DNA from: JADMJV01 sp964649085
GTDB taxonomy: Bacteria > Vulcanimicrobiota > Xenobia > Xenobiales > JADMJV01
Direction of reading: 5' to 3'
Assembly (NCBI GenBank): GCA_964649085.1
Contig: CAZYPN010000001.1
Coordinates: forward strand, 1-64,000
Length of the DNA stretch: 64,000 nucleotides
The translations under genes and the position numbers were made by a program. Under the pieces are notes generated by a model, which was given only the letters and a program-made list of their open reading frames with translations, was not told the DNA's origin and searched no databases. Positions within the stretch are counted from its first letter, which is position 1. Each line of letters begins with the position of its first letter. This document shows, piece by piece, positions 33,437 through 42,792 of this stretch.

Positions 33437-35521
33437 TCAGCGCAAATATTGAAGCGACTCGAGCTGGCGCAGCAGCTCTCTTTGATCGCTAACCTCGGGG
33501 GCGCTCCGGTTTCCCCAGCGGGCCTGCCGTTCGCGCAGCAGGGTCAGGGCATAGCCCTCGATCACGGGTTCCTGTCCCATCAGATCGCGGGTTTCCCAAG
33601 GATCAGCCTGCAGATCGTAGAGCAGCAGAGGCTCCCGCCAGCCTGCGGTTTCGGTGCGAGTTTCGATCAGTTTAAAACCGTCTACCACTACCGAATCTCT
33701 GCGACGAACCCAATGTTTTCCGGAGTTTGCCGGCGCCTGCAGGTCGATGCTGGCAAATATCGGGGTGGGCTCCAGAGCAGGCGTCAGCAAGTTGCGCCCC
33801 TCGCATCCCGCCGGTGGATCCAGGCCCAAGTAATGGCAGAGTGTGGGTAGCAAGTCGATGTGCTGGACATGCGGCCGAAAGCGCTGTCCCGCCAATCGTC
33901 CATCGGGAAAGCGTATCAACATCGGCACATCCAGCACTTCGGAATACAGCGATTCGCTATGGCCCCAGCCCCGATGTTCGGCAAATTCCTCGCCGTGATC
34001 GGCGGTGACGATCAACAAACAGTGGTCCCAAATTCCCCGGGCCTTCAGTTCCGCGATCAAGCGACCCAGGTGCTGGTCGTTGTGAGCGATTTGGGCGTCG
34101 TATAGCCCCATCAGGCTCGAGCGCAGCTTGCCCCGATCGAGTTGCTGCTTGCCCTTGTGTCCCAGCACGGGCAGAAAGCCGATTTTGGGATGGACACCGG
34201 GAGCAAAGCGGCGGCGCAAAGGCTCGGGGGGTCGATAGGGAGCGTGGGGATCCATCGAGTGAACATAGAGCAGAAAGGGTCGCTGCGGGTCGCGCCGGTC
34301 GATCATCTCCAACGAACGTTCCAGCAGGCGCGCGGTAGGCTCCCAGTCGTGACAGCTATAGCCTGAAAAACCCTGGTCAAATCCGGCTCCCGGCTTGAGC
34401 AGGCCATTGGCCACTACAGCGAAACACTGATATCCGGCCCCTTGCAAGGTTTCGGCCAGGGTCTGTTCGGGTTCGTCCAGTCGCTGGCTGAAGTCCAGGC
34501 AACCGTGGCTGCGCGGCAGCCGACCCGTGAAAAGGCTGGCCAGCGAACATTTGGTGAAGGAAGAATGGGCCTGAGCGTTTTCAAACAGCCAGCTCTGCTC
34601 GGCCAGTCGATCCATCTCCGGGCTGGTGGGTCGGCCATAGCCATAGCAACCCAGGTTGCGGGCCCGCAGCGTGTCCACCAGATACACGACCACATGAGGT
34701 CGAGACTCGGAGGTCTGGGCGGTCCGGGCTTTGGGTGGGCTGGGGCTCATCAGCCTGGGATGGTGCAGGCGCTGGGCCAGGCGGCTGCGCAGCTCGACTC
34801 GACACAGTCCGCTAGACTGTAGCTGTAGCCGATGCGGACCCTGACCCCGGAGCCGATGTTGTTCCGGGCTCCCGCTGCGAGGCTGAACCAGCAGTTCCAA
34901 TTGCGCCTCTCCGGCCGGCGCCACCAGCCTGTCCACCTCGAACCGGCTGCCAGGGGGGATCCTTATATAGTAGTCCAGCCGGGCCGCCGGAGGCAGGTTC
35001 AGCTGGGAGCCCGAGCGTTGGCAGGCAACCGCGCTGGGCTCGTGCACCACCAGCCACTTCCAGCACACGGTTTCGTTGGCCGGCTTTGAATAGCTGAAGT
35101 TCAATCGATTGATGCCGGCTCTCAGCAGGCGCCGGTCCAACTTCAGCCGGTAGGTAGACTCCTGGTCCGACAGCTGCAGAGCCTGCAGAGGTTGTCCATT
35201 GACGGCGCATGTCGCCGACTGGGGCAGGTGGGAGGCGCAGCGGAATTCCAGTTCCAGATCGGTGGGCTCGGCCAGGCCGAGCAGCAATTCACTGCGATCG
35301 CCGCTGGCCCAACAGTGGTCTTGCGAGGGATTCTTCCAGCCCCAGCCCAGCCAGCCCTGATGCTCAAGATTGCCAAAGTCCAACCGCTGCAAGCGCGATC
35401 TGCGCTGCTCGGCCAGTGGGAAGCGCGCCACAAAGTCATAGACGACTTCCTGGCGCACGGGTGCAGCGCAGCCTCCCAGCAGCCCCAACAGCAGGGGGGG
35501 CAAGAGCTGGAGGGGCCGCAC
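33437..35521 (-). CDS. Sulfatase-superfamily lipoprotein without a formylglycine cysteine
   Basis: About 694 residues from a GTG at 35521, eight bases after the stop of the upstream lipase gene. The N-terminus is a lipoprotein signal (LQLLPPLLLGLLGGC). Residues ~20-260 form a beta-rich domain of unknown type. The sulfatase/phosphatase fold follows: VVVYLVDTLRARNLGCYGYGR, then SFTKCSLASLFTG where sulfatases have CxPSR. The nucleophile position appears to be Thr, so this is not an FGly sulfatase; Thr-type relatives are phosphodiesterases or phosphoglycerol transferases. Metal ligands appear in PHAPY and TADHGEEFAEH. Likely acts on an extracytoplasmic substrate. Confidence 0.82.
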   Translation of the reverse strand: MRPLQLLPPLLLGLLGGCAAPVRQEVVYDFVARFPLAEQRRSRLQRLDFGNLEHQGWLGWGWKNPSQDHCWASGDRSELLLGLAEPTDLELEFRCASHLPQSATCAVNGQPLQALQLSDQESTYRLKLDRRLLRAGINRLNFSYSKPANETVCWKWLVVHEPSAVACQRSGSQLNLPPAARLDYYIRIPPGSRFEVDRLVAPAGEAQLELLVQPRSGSPEQHRLRGQGPHRLQLQSSGLCRVELRSRLAQRLHHPRLMSPSPPKARTAQTSESRPHVVVYLVDTLRARNLGCYGYGRPTSPEMDRLAEQSWLFENAQAHSSFTKCSLASLFTGRLPRSHGCLDFSQRLDEPEQTLAETLQGAGYQCFAVVANGLLKPGAGFDQGFSGYSCHDWEPTARLLERSLEMIDRRDPQRPFLLYVHSMDPHAPYRPPEPLRRRFAPGVHPKIGFLPVLGHKGKQQLDRGKLRSSLMGLYDAQIAHNDQHLGRLIAELKARGIWDHCLLIVTADHGEEFAEHRGWGHSESLYSEVLDVPMLIRFPDGRLAGQRFRPHVQHIDLLPTLCHYLGLDPPAGCEGRNLLTPALEPTPIFASIDLQAPANSGKHWVRRRDSVVVDGFKLIETRTETAGWREPLLLYDLQADPWETRDLMGQEPVIEGYALTLLRERQARWGNRSAPEVSDQRELLRQLESLQYLR

Positions 35522-35528
35522 CGATGGC

Positions 35529-36557
35529 TCAGGCCCTTTTGTCGGTGAAGTAGTGGATGTGGTCTTTGTCGGCCACAATCTTGTGCGGCACCAGTTCGCG
35601 GTCGGGCGGCACGTCGGGGGGTTCTTGCTGCGATTCGGGCAAGGGTCTGCCGGTCAGGAAGGCGGCCGCGATGCGCAAGGCATCAGGGTGATCTTTCACT
35701 TCGCCGTGGCCGGTGCCCCAGAGATTGCGCAGAGGTACGTCGGGCAGCGCAGCGCTGGCCCGGCTCACCACGCCGTCGCCGCGCATGGTGACCAGGTAGC
35801 GACTCGCCAGGGTGGGCTTGCCATTGCCAGCGATGACCAGCATGTCGGCTCGCTCACGCTGCCGAGGCAGGTTCTTGTTGAGTTGGGCCAGCACGGGATT
35901 GTTGTTGCCGCGCACCTCGGAACAATCGGTCAGGGCCTGACGAACCAACGGGTCGTCGGTGGGTGGCAGAATGGGAATGCCCATATTGCGAAAGGTCAGC
36001 TCGAGGTCGGCCAACACGCTGCCGTGGTTGGGCGTGCCGATCATCACCAACTTGCTCACCTTCTCGTCGCCCTGATCCAGGTACAGACGGGTGTCCAGTC
36101 CGCCCATGCTGTGGCCGATGACGTCGACCTCGGGGCTGCCTGTGGCAGCCGTGATGCGGTCAATGGCCTGACGCAGTTCGCTGGCATTGTTGGAAAGGGG
36201 ATTATAGGGGCGGGAAAACTCCATTGTGAACACGCGGCCCTGGGGATCGACGTTGGAACCTGCTTGAACTACGCCGCCGTCTTTATTATCACCACCGCGC
36301 ACCAGCCATTGGCGCATGTTGGCCCAGGCCCCGGGCTCACTATTGAAACCGTGCACGAGCAGCACGGGCCGGTCGAGCCGGGGGGCCTCCTCGGGAGGCA
36401 GATCCATCGGAACCTGGGAGACATGATCGCAGCCGTTGGAGCAGAAGTGGAAAGGAAAGTTGTCGGCTGCCAGCGGATCCTGCTCGACGGGCGGCGAGTT
36501 GGCCGGGGGCCGAGGGGGCGGCTGAGGACTGCGAATGGACGTCGATACGATCTGCAC
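35529..36557 (-). CDS. Alpha/beta hydrolase, triacylglycerol lipase-like, without signal peptide
   Basis: 342 residues. The GTG start at 36557 is fixed by an AGGAGG site six bases upstream. The first ~50 residues are Pro/Ser/Gln-rich and disordered (SPQPPPRPPANSPP) with no signal peptide. The lipase core follows: PVLLVHGFNSEPGAWANM (oxyanion loop), VDVIGHSMGGLDTRLYL (nucleophile Ser in GHSMGG), KLVMIGTPNHGS, a late Asp in MRGDGVV and His in GTGHGEVKDHP. It would split ester bonds of lipids or related molecules. Enzymes of this class are usually secreted by Sec, so the disordered leader is notable. It is followed closely by the sulfatase-like lipoprotein gene. Confidence 0.85.
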   Translation of the reverse strand: MQIVSTSIRSPQPPPRPPANSPPVEQDPLAADNFPFHFCSNGCDHVSQVPMDLPPEEAPRLDRPVLLVHGFNSEPGAWANMRQWLVRGGDNKDGGVVQAGSNVDPQGRVFTMEFSRPYNPLSNNASELRQAIDRITAATGSPEVDVIGHSMGGLDTRLYLDQGDEKVSKLVMIGTPNHGSVLADLELTFRNMGIPILPPTDDPLVRQALTDCSEVRGNNNPVLAQLNKNLPRQRERADMLVIAGNGKPTLASRYLVTMRGDGVVSRASAALPDVPLRNLWGTGHGEVKDHPDALRIAAAFLTGRPLPESQQEPPDVPPDRELVPHKIVADKDHIHYFTDKRA

Positions 36558-36636
36558 GGTGACCCTCCTGAATACCCTCAGGATAGCCTCTTTTATCGTC
36601 CAGGGTATTGCCGCCGTGTTAGGCGTTCGTCAGGCA

Positions 36637-38112
36637 TTACTCAGGGGAACGAAAAATCCAGCGTGCGGAAAAGGTCTGGGCATAGGCGACTTCAGCGCCC
36701 GAGGCCACCTCGAGCATCACCTCGATGCCCAGGCTGGTGGCCAGTTGAGCCGAGGCCAGCAACAGCCGTTGCTGCTCGGCATTAGGACGCCGGGGTATCG
36801 GTATCTTCAGCATGTTGGGCTGCAGTCTGCCGAGCAGCCCCAGATTTTGCAGACCCCGCGAGGAACAGCGCAGGGCCCAGGTCAGGCCGCGTTCCTGCAG
36901 CTTCAGCAGGCTTTCCAATCGGTAGCGATGGTGCAGCACCCCTTCTTCCACTTCCCAGAGCCAATGAGGGTTGAGCAGAAACTGGGCGTCTGTTCCCGGA
37001 TTGAGCCATACCGGGGCCAGCGGGGCCAGACGACGATGATCGCCCTTTAAGTCTTGCAGATAGCCCTTTTCCCATTTTCCCCAGGCGGCCTGAAGCCCGG
37101 CCGAGTCCAACCAGTCGCGCAACTCCGGACCCTGGATCGAGGCCTGTTGCCACCGCCACCAGTAGTGTTCCAGGGGTTCGGGGCCTTCCACCGGGTGCCA
37201 GTCGAAGTCGACCTGGTGCTCCTTGAGGGCCTGCTCCAGTTGTTTGTGGCGGTCCTGGCGGCGTTGATGTTCTTGTTTGAGAGCCTCGGCGTACAGTTCA
37301 AAGCTGTCGCCACCCTGCGACTTGCTCCGGGCCAGCGCCAGTTCGGCGGCTTCCAGCCACTCTGCGGGAATCTTTGCGTCTTCGGGGCATACGGCTACGC
37401 CGATGGCAGTTGGACAGGTGACTTCTGAATCGATTAAGACAAAGGGCGCCCGAAAGGCCTGATTGAGGCGTTGGGCCACCACCGCAGCCCGCGAGCGCAC
37501 GGGCAAAATGGCGTCACCTTTCTGGCCTCGTTCGGCGCTGAGTTCGGTAAGCAGAATGAGAAAGCGGTCGCCTTCCAGTCGCCCCACGATATCCGAGCTT
37601 CGTACGTTGTTTTGCAGGCGCTGGGAGGCCTGTAGAAGCACCTCATCACCGGCCGCTCGGCCCAGTTCGCTATTAACGTGTCGCAGGTGCTCCAGGTCGA
37701 CGCGCAACAAGGCTGCCGAGCGCCCGTAGCGTTGCGATTGGCTGCAGCTGTGCTCGACAAACTGTTGCAGAATGTTCCAGTTGGGCAGCCCGGTCAGGGG
37801 GTCTTCGAAGGCCAGCCTCTCGGTGTCTTCCGAAACCCAGGCCACCTGGGCATCTTCGCGAAATACATAGAGCCACTGACCGTCCTGGTCAGGACCTCGG
37901 CTTTCCACCACCAGTCCGCTGGCCCCGGCCTCCGGGCTGGGCAGGCGGTGTTGGCCAGCCGGGTGGCGTTGGGGAAAGCGGGTTCCTGGTTCGGCGGCCT
38001 GGCCGAAGAGTCGCATGGCCTCGGGATTGGAGCGCACCACGTAATGCTGGCCATCGACCACCACCAGAGCGTAGGGGAGCTGCTCCAAAACCCAGTCGGC
38101 GGCCCCTACCAT
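36637..38112 (-). CDS. PAS-GGDEF-EAL-like protein with inactive catalytic motifs
   Basis: About 491 residues from the ATG at 38112, overlapping the end of the M13 peptidase gene by seven bases. A PAS-like domain (WVLEQLPYALVVVDGQHYVVRSNPEAMRLFG) comes first. The GGDEF-like domain starts at FEDPLTGLPNW and includes LLRVDLEHLRHVNSELGRAAGDEVL, but the signature loop is RLEGDRF, so the catalytic Glu is gone. The C-terminal third has an EAL-like layout (WYWW-type start where EALLRW should be, PNMLKIPIP, ASLGIEVMLEVASG) without metal-binding residues. It is most likely a c-di-GMP or nucleotide sensor, or a scaffold, rather than an enzyme. Confidence 0.78.
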   Translation of the reverse strand: MVGAADWVLEQLPYALVVVDGQHYVVRSNPEAMRLFGQAAEPGTRFPQRHPAGQHRLPSPEAGASGLVVESRGPDQDGQWLYVFREDAQVAWVSEDTERLAFEDPLTGLPNWNILQQFVEHSCSQSQRYGRSAALLRVDLEHLRHVNSELGRAAGDEVLLQASQRLQNNVRSSDIVGRLEGDRFLILLTELSAERGQKGDAILPVRSRAAVVAQRLNQAFRAPFVLIDSEVTCPTAIGVAVCPEDAKIPAEWLEAAELALARSKSQGGDSFELYAEALKQEHQRRQDRHKQLEQALKEHQVDFDWHPVEGPEPLEHYWWRWQQASIQGPELRDWLDSAGLQAAWGKWEKGYLQDLKGDHRRLAPLAPVWLNPGTDAQFLLNPHWLWEVEEGVLHHRYRLESLLKLQERGLTWALRCSSRGLQNLGLLGRLQPNMLKIPIPRRPNAEQQRLLLASAQLATSLGIEVMLEVASGAEVAYAQTFSARWIFRSPE

Positions 38113-40106
38113 ACGCGGTTGCGCTGCTTTCTTACCATGGCGCTGTCGGGCGGGCACTGGAAGGCGCGTTGAAACTCCTCCAGATTTGAAAGCGGGCCAT
38201 TGACGCGAAATCGAGGATGAGGATGGGGGTCGGTGTTGACCTGCAGTCGTTCATACTCGGGGCGTAGATTCATCGCCCAGATGCGGGCATAGCCCAGAAA
38301 AAAGCGCTGTTCGGGACTGAAGCCGTCGAGCGTCCGCGGTGATTGGCCTGCCAACGAGTCGCGATAGGCCATCAGGGCCAGCTTCAGCCCTCCCAGGTCG
38401 GCGATGCTCTCGCCCACCACCAATTTCCCGTTGATGTTCAGATCGTCAGCCACTTTGTAGCTGCTGAACTGATCTTCGATCGCCTTGGAAAGCTCCTGGA
38501 ACTTCTTCAGGTCCTCGGCAGTCCACCAGTTGCGCAGATTGCCGCGCTCGTCAAACTGGGCTCCCTGGTCGTCGAAGCCGTGGGTGATCTCGTGTCCGAT
38601 CACCATTCCGATGCCGCCGTAGTTCACGGCGTCGTCGGCGTTGAGGTCGAAGAAGGGGGGCTGCATGATGCCGGCGGGAAAGACGATTTCGTTGTTCTGG
38701 GGATCGTAATAGGCATTCACCGTGGGCGGCGACATGTACCACTCGCCCTTGTCTTGCGGCTTGCCGATCTTGGCGAGGTCGCGCTTCACCTCGAAGGCCT
38801 GACATTGGCGCACGTTCTTCAGGTAGCAGCCAGGGTCGAGGGTCAGGGATGAGTAGTCACGCCATCGCTCTGGATAGCCGATTTTGGCGCGGAAGGAGTC
38901 AAGCTTGACTCGCGCGGCCTTCTTGGTGGCCGGGCTCATCCAGTCCAATTGCTCGAGGGTGGTGCCCAAGGCCGCTCTCAGCCGTTGAACCATGTCGTCC
39001 ACCTTGGCCTTGGCCGCCGGAGGAAAGTGCTGAGCCACGTAGCGCTTGCCGAGGGCGTCGCCCATTTGCTGATCGATGACTTTGACCACCCGCCGCCAGC
39101 GCGGCGGCATGGACTGAGCACCGGTCAGCTTTTGCCCGTAAAGCTCGAAGTGCAGGGCTGACCAGGCTTCGTCCAGATAATCGGCGCTGGTTCGAATCAG
39201 CGTCCACTGCAGGTAGGCCTGGTGGTCGGGCAGGGGTTGCTGCTCCAGCAATTGAGCCAGTGCCAGGAAATAATCGGGCATCGCCAGATTGACGTGGCCG
39301 GAGAGGCGGGCCCCCAGCTTGCTGAAATAGGCATCCCAGTTCCAGCCTGGGGCTCGTTGGGGCAGGTCCTTGTGGGCCACTGGGTGGTAGGTGGCCTCGG
39401 GGTCGCGTTGCTGCACCAGAGTCATGCTGGCTCGGGCCATGGAGGTTTCCAGTTCCACCACCCGCCTGCTCTTCTCCTCGGCTTGTTGAGGCGAGTCGCC
39501 CAGCTTCTCGAAACTGCCAGCGATCAGGCTACGGTAGCCCTGCACGATGCCCTTAGACTTCTCATCGTCCCTCAGATAGTAGTCGCGGTCGGGCAGCCCA
39601 AGACCGCCCTGTTGAAGTTGGCCGATGACCTGCTGGCTGTCACGATAGTCCTGGGCCGAGCCGAAGGTGAAGTAGGGCCGCACCCCCTGGCTGTGAAGTT
39701 GGGCAACGCAGGCTCGCAGGGCTTCGAGGTCGGAAATGGCTGAGACTTCGGCAAGTTGAGCGCGCAGGTAGGGAAGCCCCGCGGCCAGTGCAGCCGGGTC
39801 GGTGCCGCTGCGGAAAAAGGCGTCCAATTGGCGAGACTCGGGGTCGCTGTCGTGGCCGGCCGCCTTGAGAATGTCGTGCAGCTTCTCCTGGTTCTGCTCG
39901 AAGAGTTGATTGAAGGTGCCCCAGCGAGGCTTATCTGCAGGAATCGGGTTGGCCTTCAGCCAGCCGCCGTTGGCGTATTGAAAAAAATCTTGGGAAGCCG
40001 GAGTTGAGGGGTCGAGATTCGACAGGTCCAGGCCGCTCTCCGATGGTTGACCCCAGCAGATCAGAGTCAAACCGAGCCCCACGAGGGCACGCGCAAGTGT
40101 CTTCAT
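38106..40106 (-). CDS. M13 family zinc metallopeptidase (neprilysin/PepO-like), exported
   Basis: 666 residues, the usual length. The N-terminal signal peptide is MKTLARALVGLGLTLICWGQ. DFFQYANGGWLKANPIPADKPRWGTF is the family start. The catalytic part has NAYYDPQNNEIVFPAGIMQPPFF (substrate-binding Asn-Ala-Tyr/Phe), VIGHEITHGFDDQGAQFD with the HExxH zinc site and ESIADLGGLKLAL with the third ligand Glu (ExxxD). It would cut peptides in the periplasm or outside. The end overlaps the PAS/GGDEF-like gene; the small unknown gene lies upstream. Confidence 0.95.
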   Translation of the reverse strand: MKTLARALVGLGLTLICWGQPSESGLDLSNLDPSTPASQDFFQYANGGWLKANPIPADKPRWGTFNQLFEQNQEKLHDILKAAGHDSDPESRQLDAFFRSGTDPAALAAGLPYLRAQLAEVSAISDLEALRACVAQLHSQGVRPYFTFGSAQDYRDSQQVIGQLQQGGLGLPDRDYYLRDDEKSKGIVQGYRSLIAGSFEKLGDSPQQAEEKSRRVVELETSMARASMTLVQQRDPEATYHPVAHKDLPQRAPGWNWDAYFSKLGARLSGHVNLAMPDYFLALAQLLEQQPLPDHQAYLQWTLIRTSADYLDEAWSALHFELYGQKLTGAQSMPPRWRRVVKVIDQQMGDALGKRYVAQHFPPAAKAKVDDMVQRLRAALGTTLEQLDWMSPATKKAARVKLDSFRAKIGYPERWRDYSSLTLDPGCYLKNVRQCQAFEVKRDLAKIGKPQDKGEWYMSPPTVNAYYDPQNNEIVFPAGIMQPPFFDLNADDAVNYGGIGMVIGHEITHGFDDQGAQFDERGNLRNWWTAEDLKKFQELSKAIEDQFSSYKVADDLNINGKLVVGESIADLGGLKLALMAYRDSLAGQSPRTLDGFSPEQRFFLGYARIWAMNLRPEYERLQVNTDPHPHPRFRVNGPLSNLEEFQRAFQCPPDSAMVRKQRNRVW

Positions 40107-40133
40107 GGGGCTGCGGTTCGAGCTAGAAGTGGT

Positions 40134-40589
40134 CTACCCCTCCGCTGATTCGGGGGGCTTGCAGGTTGCCGATACCAGCTGGGCCAGCGAAGCCAGAACG
40201 GCTTCCAATGAGCGGGCATCGGCCCCGGGCATCTCCTTGATCAGGCGGTATTCATTGTAGGTCAGTTCCAGCTCGACGAACGGGTGCATCTGCAAGATGT
40301 GGCCGCGCAGGTCGGGTTGGGTCAGCAAGGCGCGAGCTTCTTCGCTGTCAGCGCGCACCAGATAGGCCTCATCAACCACCTGATCGCCCAGTTTCACTTC
40401 GTCGGAGAGTCCCAGGCGATCCAGTTCTTTGGTCAGGTCGCTTTCCATGCTCAGGCGCAAGCGGCAGGCGGGGGTGGCCTGCAGAATGATCAGCCACTGG
40501 CTGTCGCTGAGAGCGTTCAAGCTCAGGGGGTAGCCTCGGTATTCGGGGCCGAAATGTTCCAGAACGGAAGGGTGAATGGTTGTCATCAT
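40134..40589 (-). CDS. Small hypothetical protein
   Basis: 151 soluble residues with no signal peptide or recognised motif. The N-terminal half has a strand-rich RLRLSMESDLTKELDRLG stretch. The middle, DEAYLVRADSEEARALLTQPDLRGHILQM, resembles the 'F-D-x-x-Y/F-x-V-x-S/A-x-[N/D]' segment found in several uncharacterised bacterial families that measure a folded domain's surface. The C-terminus is a helix (SLEAVLASLAQLV). It precedes the M13 peptidase on the same strand with a 27-base gap and is divergent from fumC. Confidence 0.6.
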   Translation of the reverse strand: MMTTIHPSVLEHFGPEYRGYPLSLNALSDSQWLIILQATPACRLRLSMESDLTKELDRLGLSDEVKLGDQVVDEAYLVRADSEEARALLTQPDLRGHILQMHPFVELELTYNEYRLIKEMPGADARSLEAVLASLAQLVSATCKPPESAEG

Positions 40590-40682
40590 AACTTAGAGTA
40601 TACTCGACACTAACCGCCCCTCCTTGTCGAGCGTCGAGTTTCTTAGAGGGAGTTCTACACGGTGAAAAGAAGCGGGGCGCCC

Positions 40683-42089
40683 ATGAGCACGCAAACCGTT
40701 TCCGTTCGAGTTGAATCCGACACGATGGGCACCATCGAGGTCGCCTCCGACCGCTATTGGGGCGCTCAAACACAGCGCTCCCTCAAGTATTTCGCCATTG
40801 GCGAAGACACGATGCCGCCGGTGCTGATCCGCGCCTTTGGTATGCTTAAAAGAGCTGCGGCCGAGGTGAATCGAGATCTGGGTTTGCTGGCGCCCGAGCT
40901 GGCCACGCTGATCGCCCAGTCGGCCCAGGAAGTGATCGAGAATCGCCTCGACGACCACTTCCCCCTGCGCATCTGGCAAACGGGCAGCGGCACCCAAACC
41001 AACATGAACACCAACGAGGTTATTTCCAATCGGGCGATTGAGATGGCCGGGGGGCAGCTGGGCTCGAAGAAGCCGGTGCATCCGAACGACCACGTCAACA
41101 TGTCGCAGTCGTCCAATGATACGTTCCCCACCGCCATGCATATCGCCGCAGTGGAAGAGGTGCGGCGGCGGCTGGTTCCCGCGGTCGCGCACCTGCGCCA
41201 GGTGTTGAGCCAGAAGCAAGAGGCTTTCGATGCCATCGTGAAAATCGGGCGCACCCATCTACAGGACGCGGTGCCGCTGACTCTGGGTCAGGAGTTCTCG
41301 GGCTACGTGGCCATGCTCGATCAAGACCTTGAACGTCTGGAGATGGTCATGCCCCATCTCTGCGAGCTGGCCCTGGGCGGTACGGCTGTGGGCACGGGTC
41401 TTAATGCCCATCCCGAGTTTGCCGAGCGGGTGGCGCGGCGCATCGCCGAGCTCAGCGGATTGCCGTTCGTCAGTGCCCCCAACAAGTTTGCCGGCCTGGC
41501 CAGCCACGATCCGTTGGTGATGGCCAGCGGAGCTTTGAAGACTCTGGCCTGCTCGCTAATGAAGATCGCCAACGACGTGCGCTGGTTGGCCTCTGGTCCC
41601 CGTTGCGGACTGGGCGAACTGGTCATTCCCGAGAATGAACCGGGCTCATCGATCATGCCAGGCAAGGTCAATCCGACTCAGTCGGAAGCCATGACCATGG
41701 TGGCCGTGCAGGTCATGGGCAACGATGCCGCCATCGGTTTTGCCGGTTCGCAGGGCAACTTTGAGTTGAATGTGTTCAAGCCGGTGATTATTCACAACTT
41801 CTTGCACTCCGTGCGCCTGTTAAGCGACACCTGTCGCTCGTTTGCCGATTACTGTGCGGTTGGAATCGAGGCCGACGAGGAGCGAATCGGCGCCTATGTT
41901 CGCGATTCGCTGATGCTGGTGACGGCGCTTTCGCCCATCATCGGCTACGATCAGGCTGCCAAAGTGGCCAAAACGGCCCACAAGGAACGCAAGAATCTCA
42001 AGCAAGTTTGCCTCGACATGGGCTTGCTCAGCGAGGCCGACTTTGACAAGGCCGTGCAGCCTTCCAAAATGTGTCAGCCCGGGGTCTGA
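40683..42089 (+). CDS. fumC: Fumarate hydratase, class II
   Basis: 468 residues from the ATG at 40683; a GTG at 40662 with a GAGGG site is an alternative. FumC interconverts fumarate and malate in the TCA cycle without an iron-sulfur cluster. Signatures: ESDTMGTIEVASDRYWGAQTQRSL, GSGTQTNMNTNEVI (substrate binding), HPNDHVNMSQSSNDTFPTAMH, GRTHLQDAVPLTLGQEFSGY with the catalytic His, GGTAVGTGLN and GSSIMPGKVNPTQSE (the active-site lid). It leads into the ACIII operon; the 142-base gap and a weak hairpin suggest its own promoter and end. Confidence 0.96.
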   Translation: MSTQTVSVRVESDTMGTIEVASDRYWGAQTQRSLKYFAIGEDTMPPVLIRAFGMLKRAAAEVNRDLGLLAPELATLIAQSAQEVIENRLDDHFPLRIWQTGSGTQTNMNTNEVISNRAIEMAGGQLGSKKPVHPNDHVNMSQSSNDTFPTAMHIAAVEEVRRRLVPAVAHLRQVLSQKQEAFDAIVKIGRTHLQDAVPLTLGQEFSGYVAMLDQDLERLEMVMPHLCELALGGTAVGTGLNAHPEFAERVARRIAELSGLPFVSAPNKFAGLASHDPLVMASGALKTLACSLMKIANDVRWLASGPRCGLGELVIPENEPGSSIMPGKVNPTQSEAMTMVAVQVMGNDAAIGFAGSQGNFELNVFKPVIIHNFLHSVRLLSDTCRSFADYCAVGIEADEERIGAYVRDSLMLVTALSPIIGYDQAAKVAKTAHKERKNLKQVCLDMGLLSEADFDKAVQPSKMCQPGV

Positions 42090-42231
42090 TTGTTGAGTAA
42101 AAAACTCAAGATTTCAGCCCGTTTTTGCAGGAGGAGTCCGGGATAGGTTGTGCAAAGGGCGGGTTTGAGAAATTTTTCACAAAGTCTCTCCCGGGGGCGG
42201 AGGACGAAGTGCGTAAAGGTCGAGGAGCAGA

Positions 42232-42780
42232 ATGGCACCTGAATATAAACTGCTGCGCTTGATTCGCCTGGGCGTGTTGAGTGCACCCATCATCCTGATG
42301 GTCAGTTTCGTGGCTATCTTTGAGTTGGGTTGGAAGGTGAAAGAGCAGCCCTTCCCGTTCAATCACAAGCTTCATGCTGGAGTCCGCGAAATCGATTGTA
42401 AGTACTGCCACCGTGGGGTGGAAAAGGGTAACAGTGCTGGTGTTCCTTCGGTTTCGGACTGCTGGTCTTGTCACCAGAATCTGCTGGGCAAGGGTTCGGC
42501 TGGTGAGGAAGTCATCAAGCGCCCCAATGTCAAGCGCTTGTTGAAAGACTATGTAGAGCAAAAGAAAGAGATCAACTGGTACAAGGTGTACGACATGCCC
42601 GAGCACGTGAAGTTTCCTCATCGGGCTCACATCAATGCTGGTCTCGATTGTACCGCCTGTCACGGCAACCTGAAAGAGCAAGAAGTGGTGAAGATGCAGC
42701 AAAAGCCCCACATGGGCTGGTGTATCGAGTGTCACCGTCAGAAAAATGCTCCGGTTGACTGCAGCGCGTGTCACTACTAG
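42232..42780 (+). CDS. actA: Alternative complex III pentahaem cytochrome c subunit ActA
   Basis: 182 residues. An N-terminal membrane anchor (IRLGVLSAPIILMVSFVAIFEL) is followed by five CxxCH haem-c sites: CKYCH, CWSCH, CTACH, CIECH and CSACH. The usual spacer SVSDCWSCH and FPHRAHINAGLDC are typical of ActA. In ACIII it takes electrons from the iron-sulfur subunit and passes them to the mono-haem ActE or a soluble acceptor on the periplasmic side. It is the first gene of the operon act A-B1-B2-C-DE, with actB1 starting 12 bases after its stop. Confidence 0.93.
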   Translation: MAPEYKLLRLIRLGVLSAPIILMVSFVAIFELGWKVKEQPFPFNHKLHAGVREIDCKYCHRGVEKGNSAGVPSVSDCWSCHQNLLGKGSAGEEVIKRPNVKRLLKDYVEQKKEINWYKVYDMPEHVKFPHRAHINAGLDCTACHGNLKEQEVVKMQQKPHMGWCIECHRQKNAPVDCSACHY

Positions 42781-42792
42781 GTGGAGGATAAG

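Noticed and set aside
40662..40682. GTG start for fumC
   Set aside because: Possible because of an upstream GAGGG, but FumC homologues begin close to the ATG at 40683; left as an alternative.
42093..42109. Hairpin TTGAGT/ACTCAA after fumC
   Set aside because: Only six base pairs, all but two A-T; the following T-run is too far away to call it a terminator.
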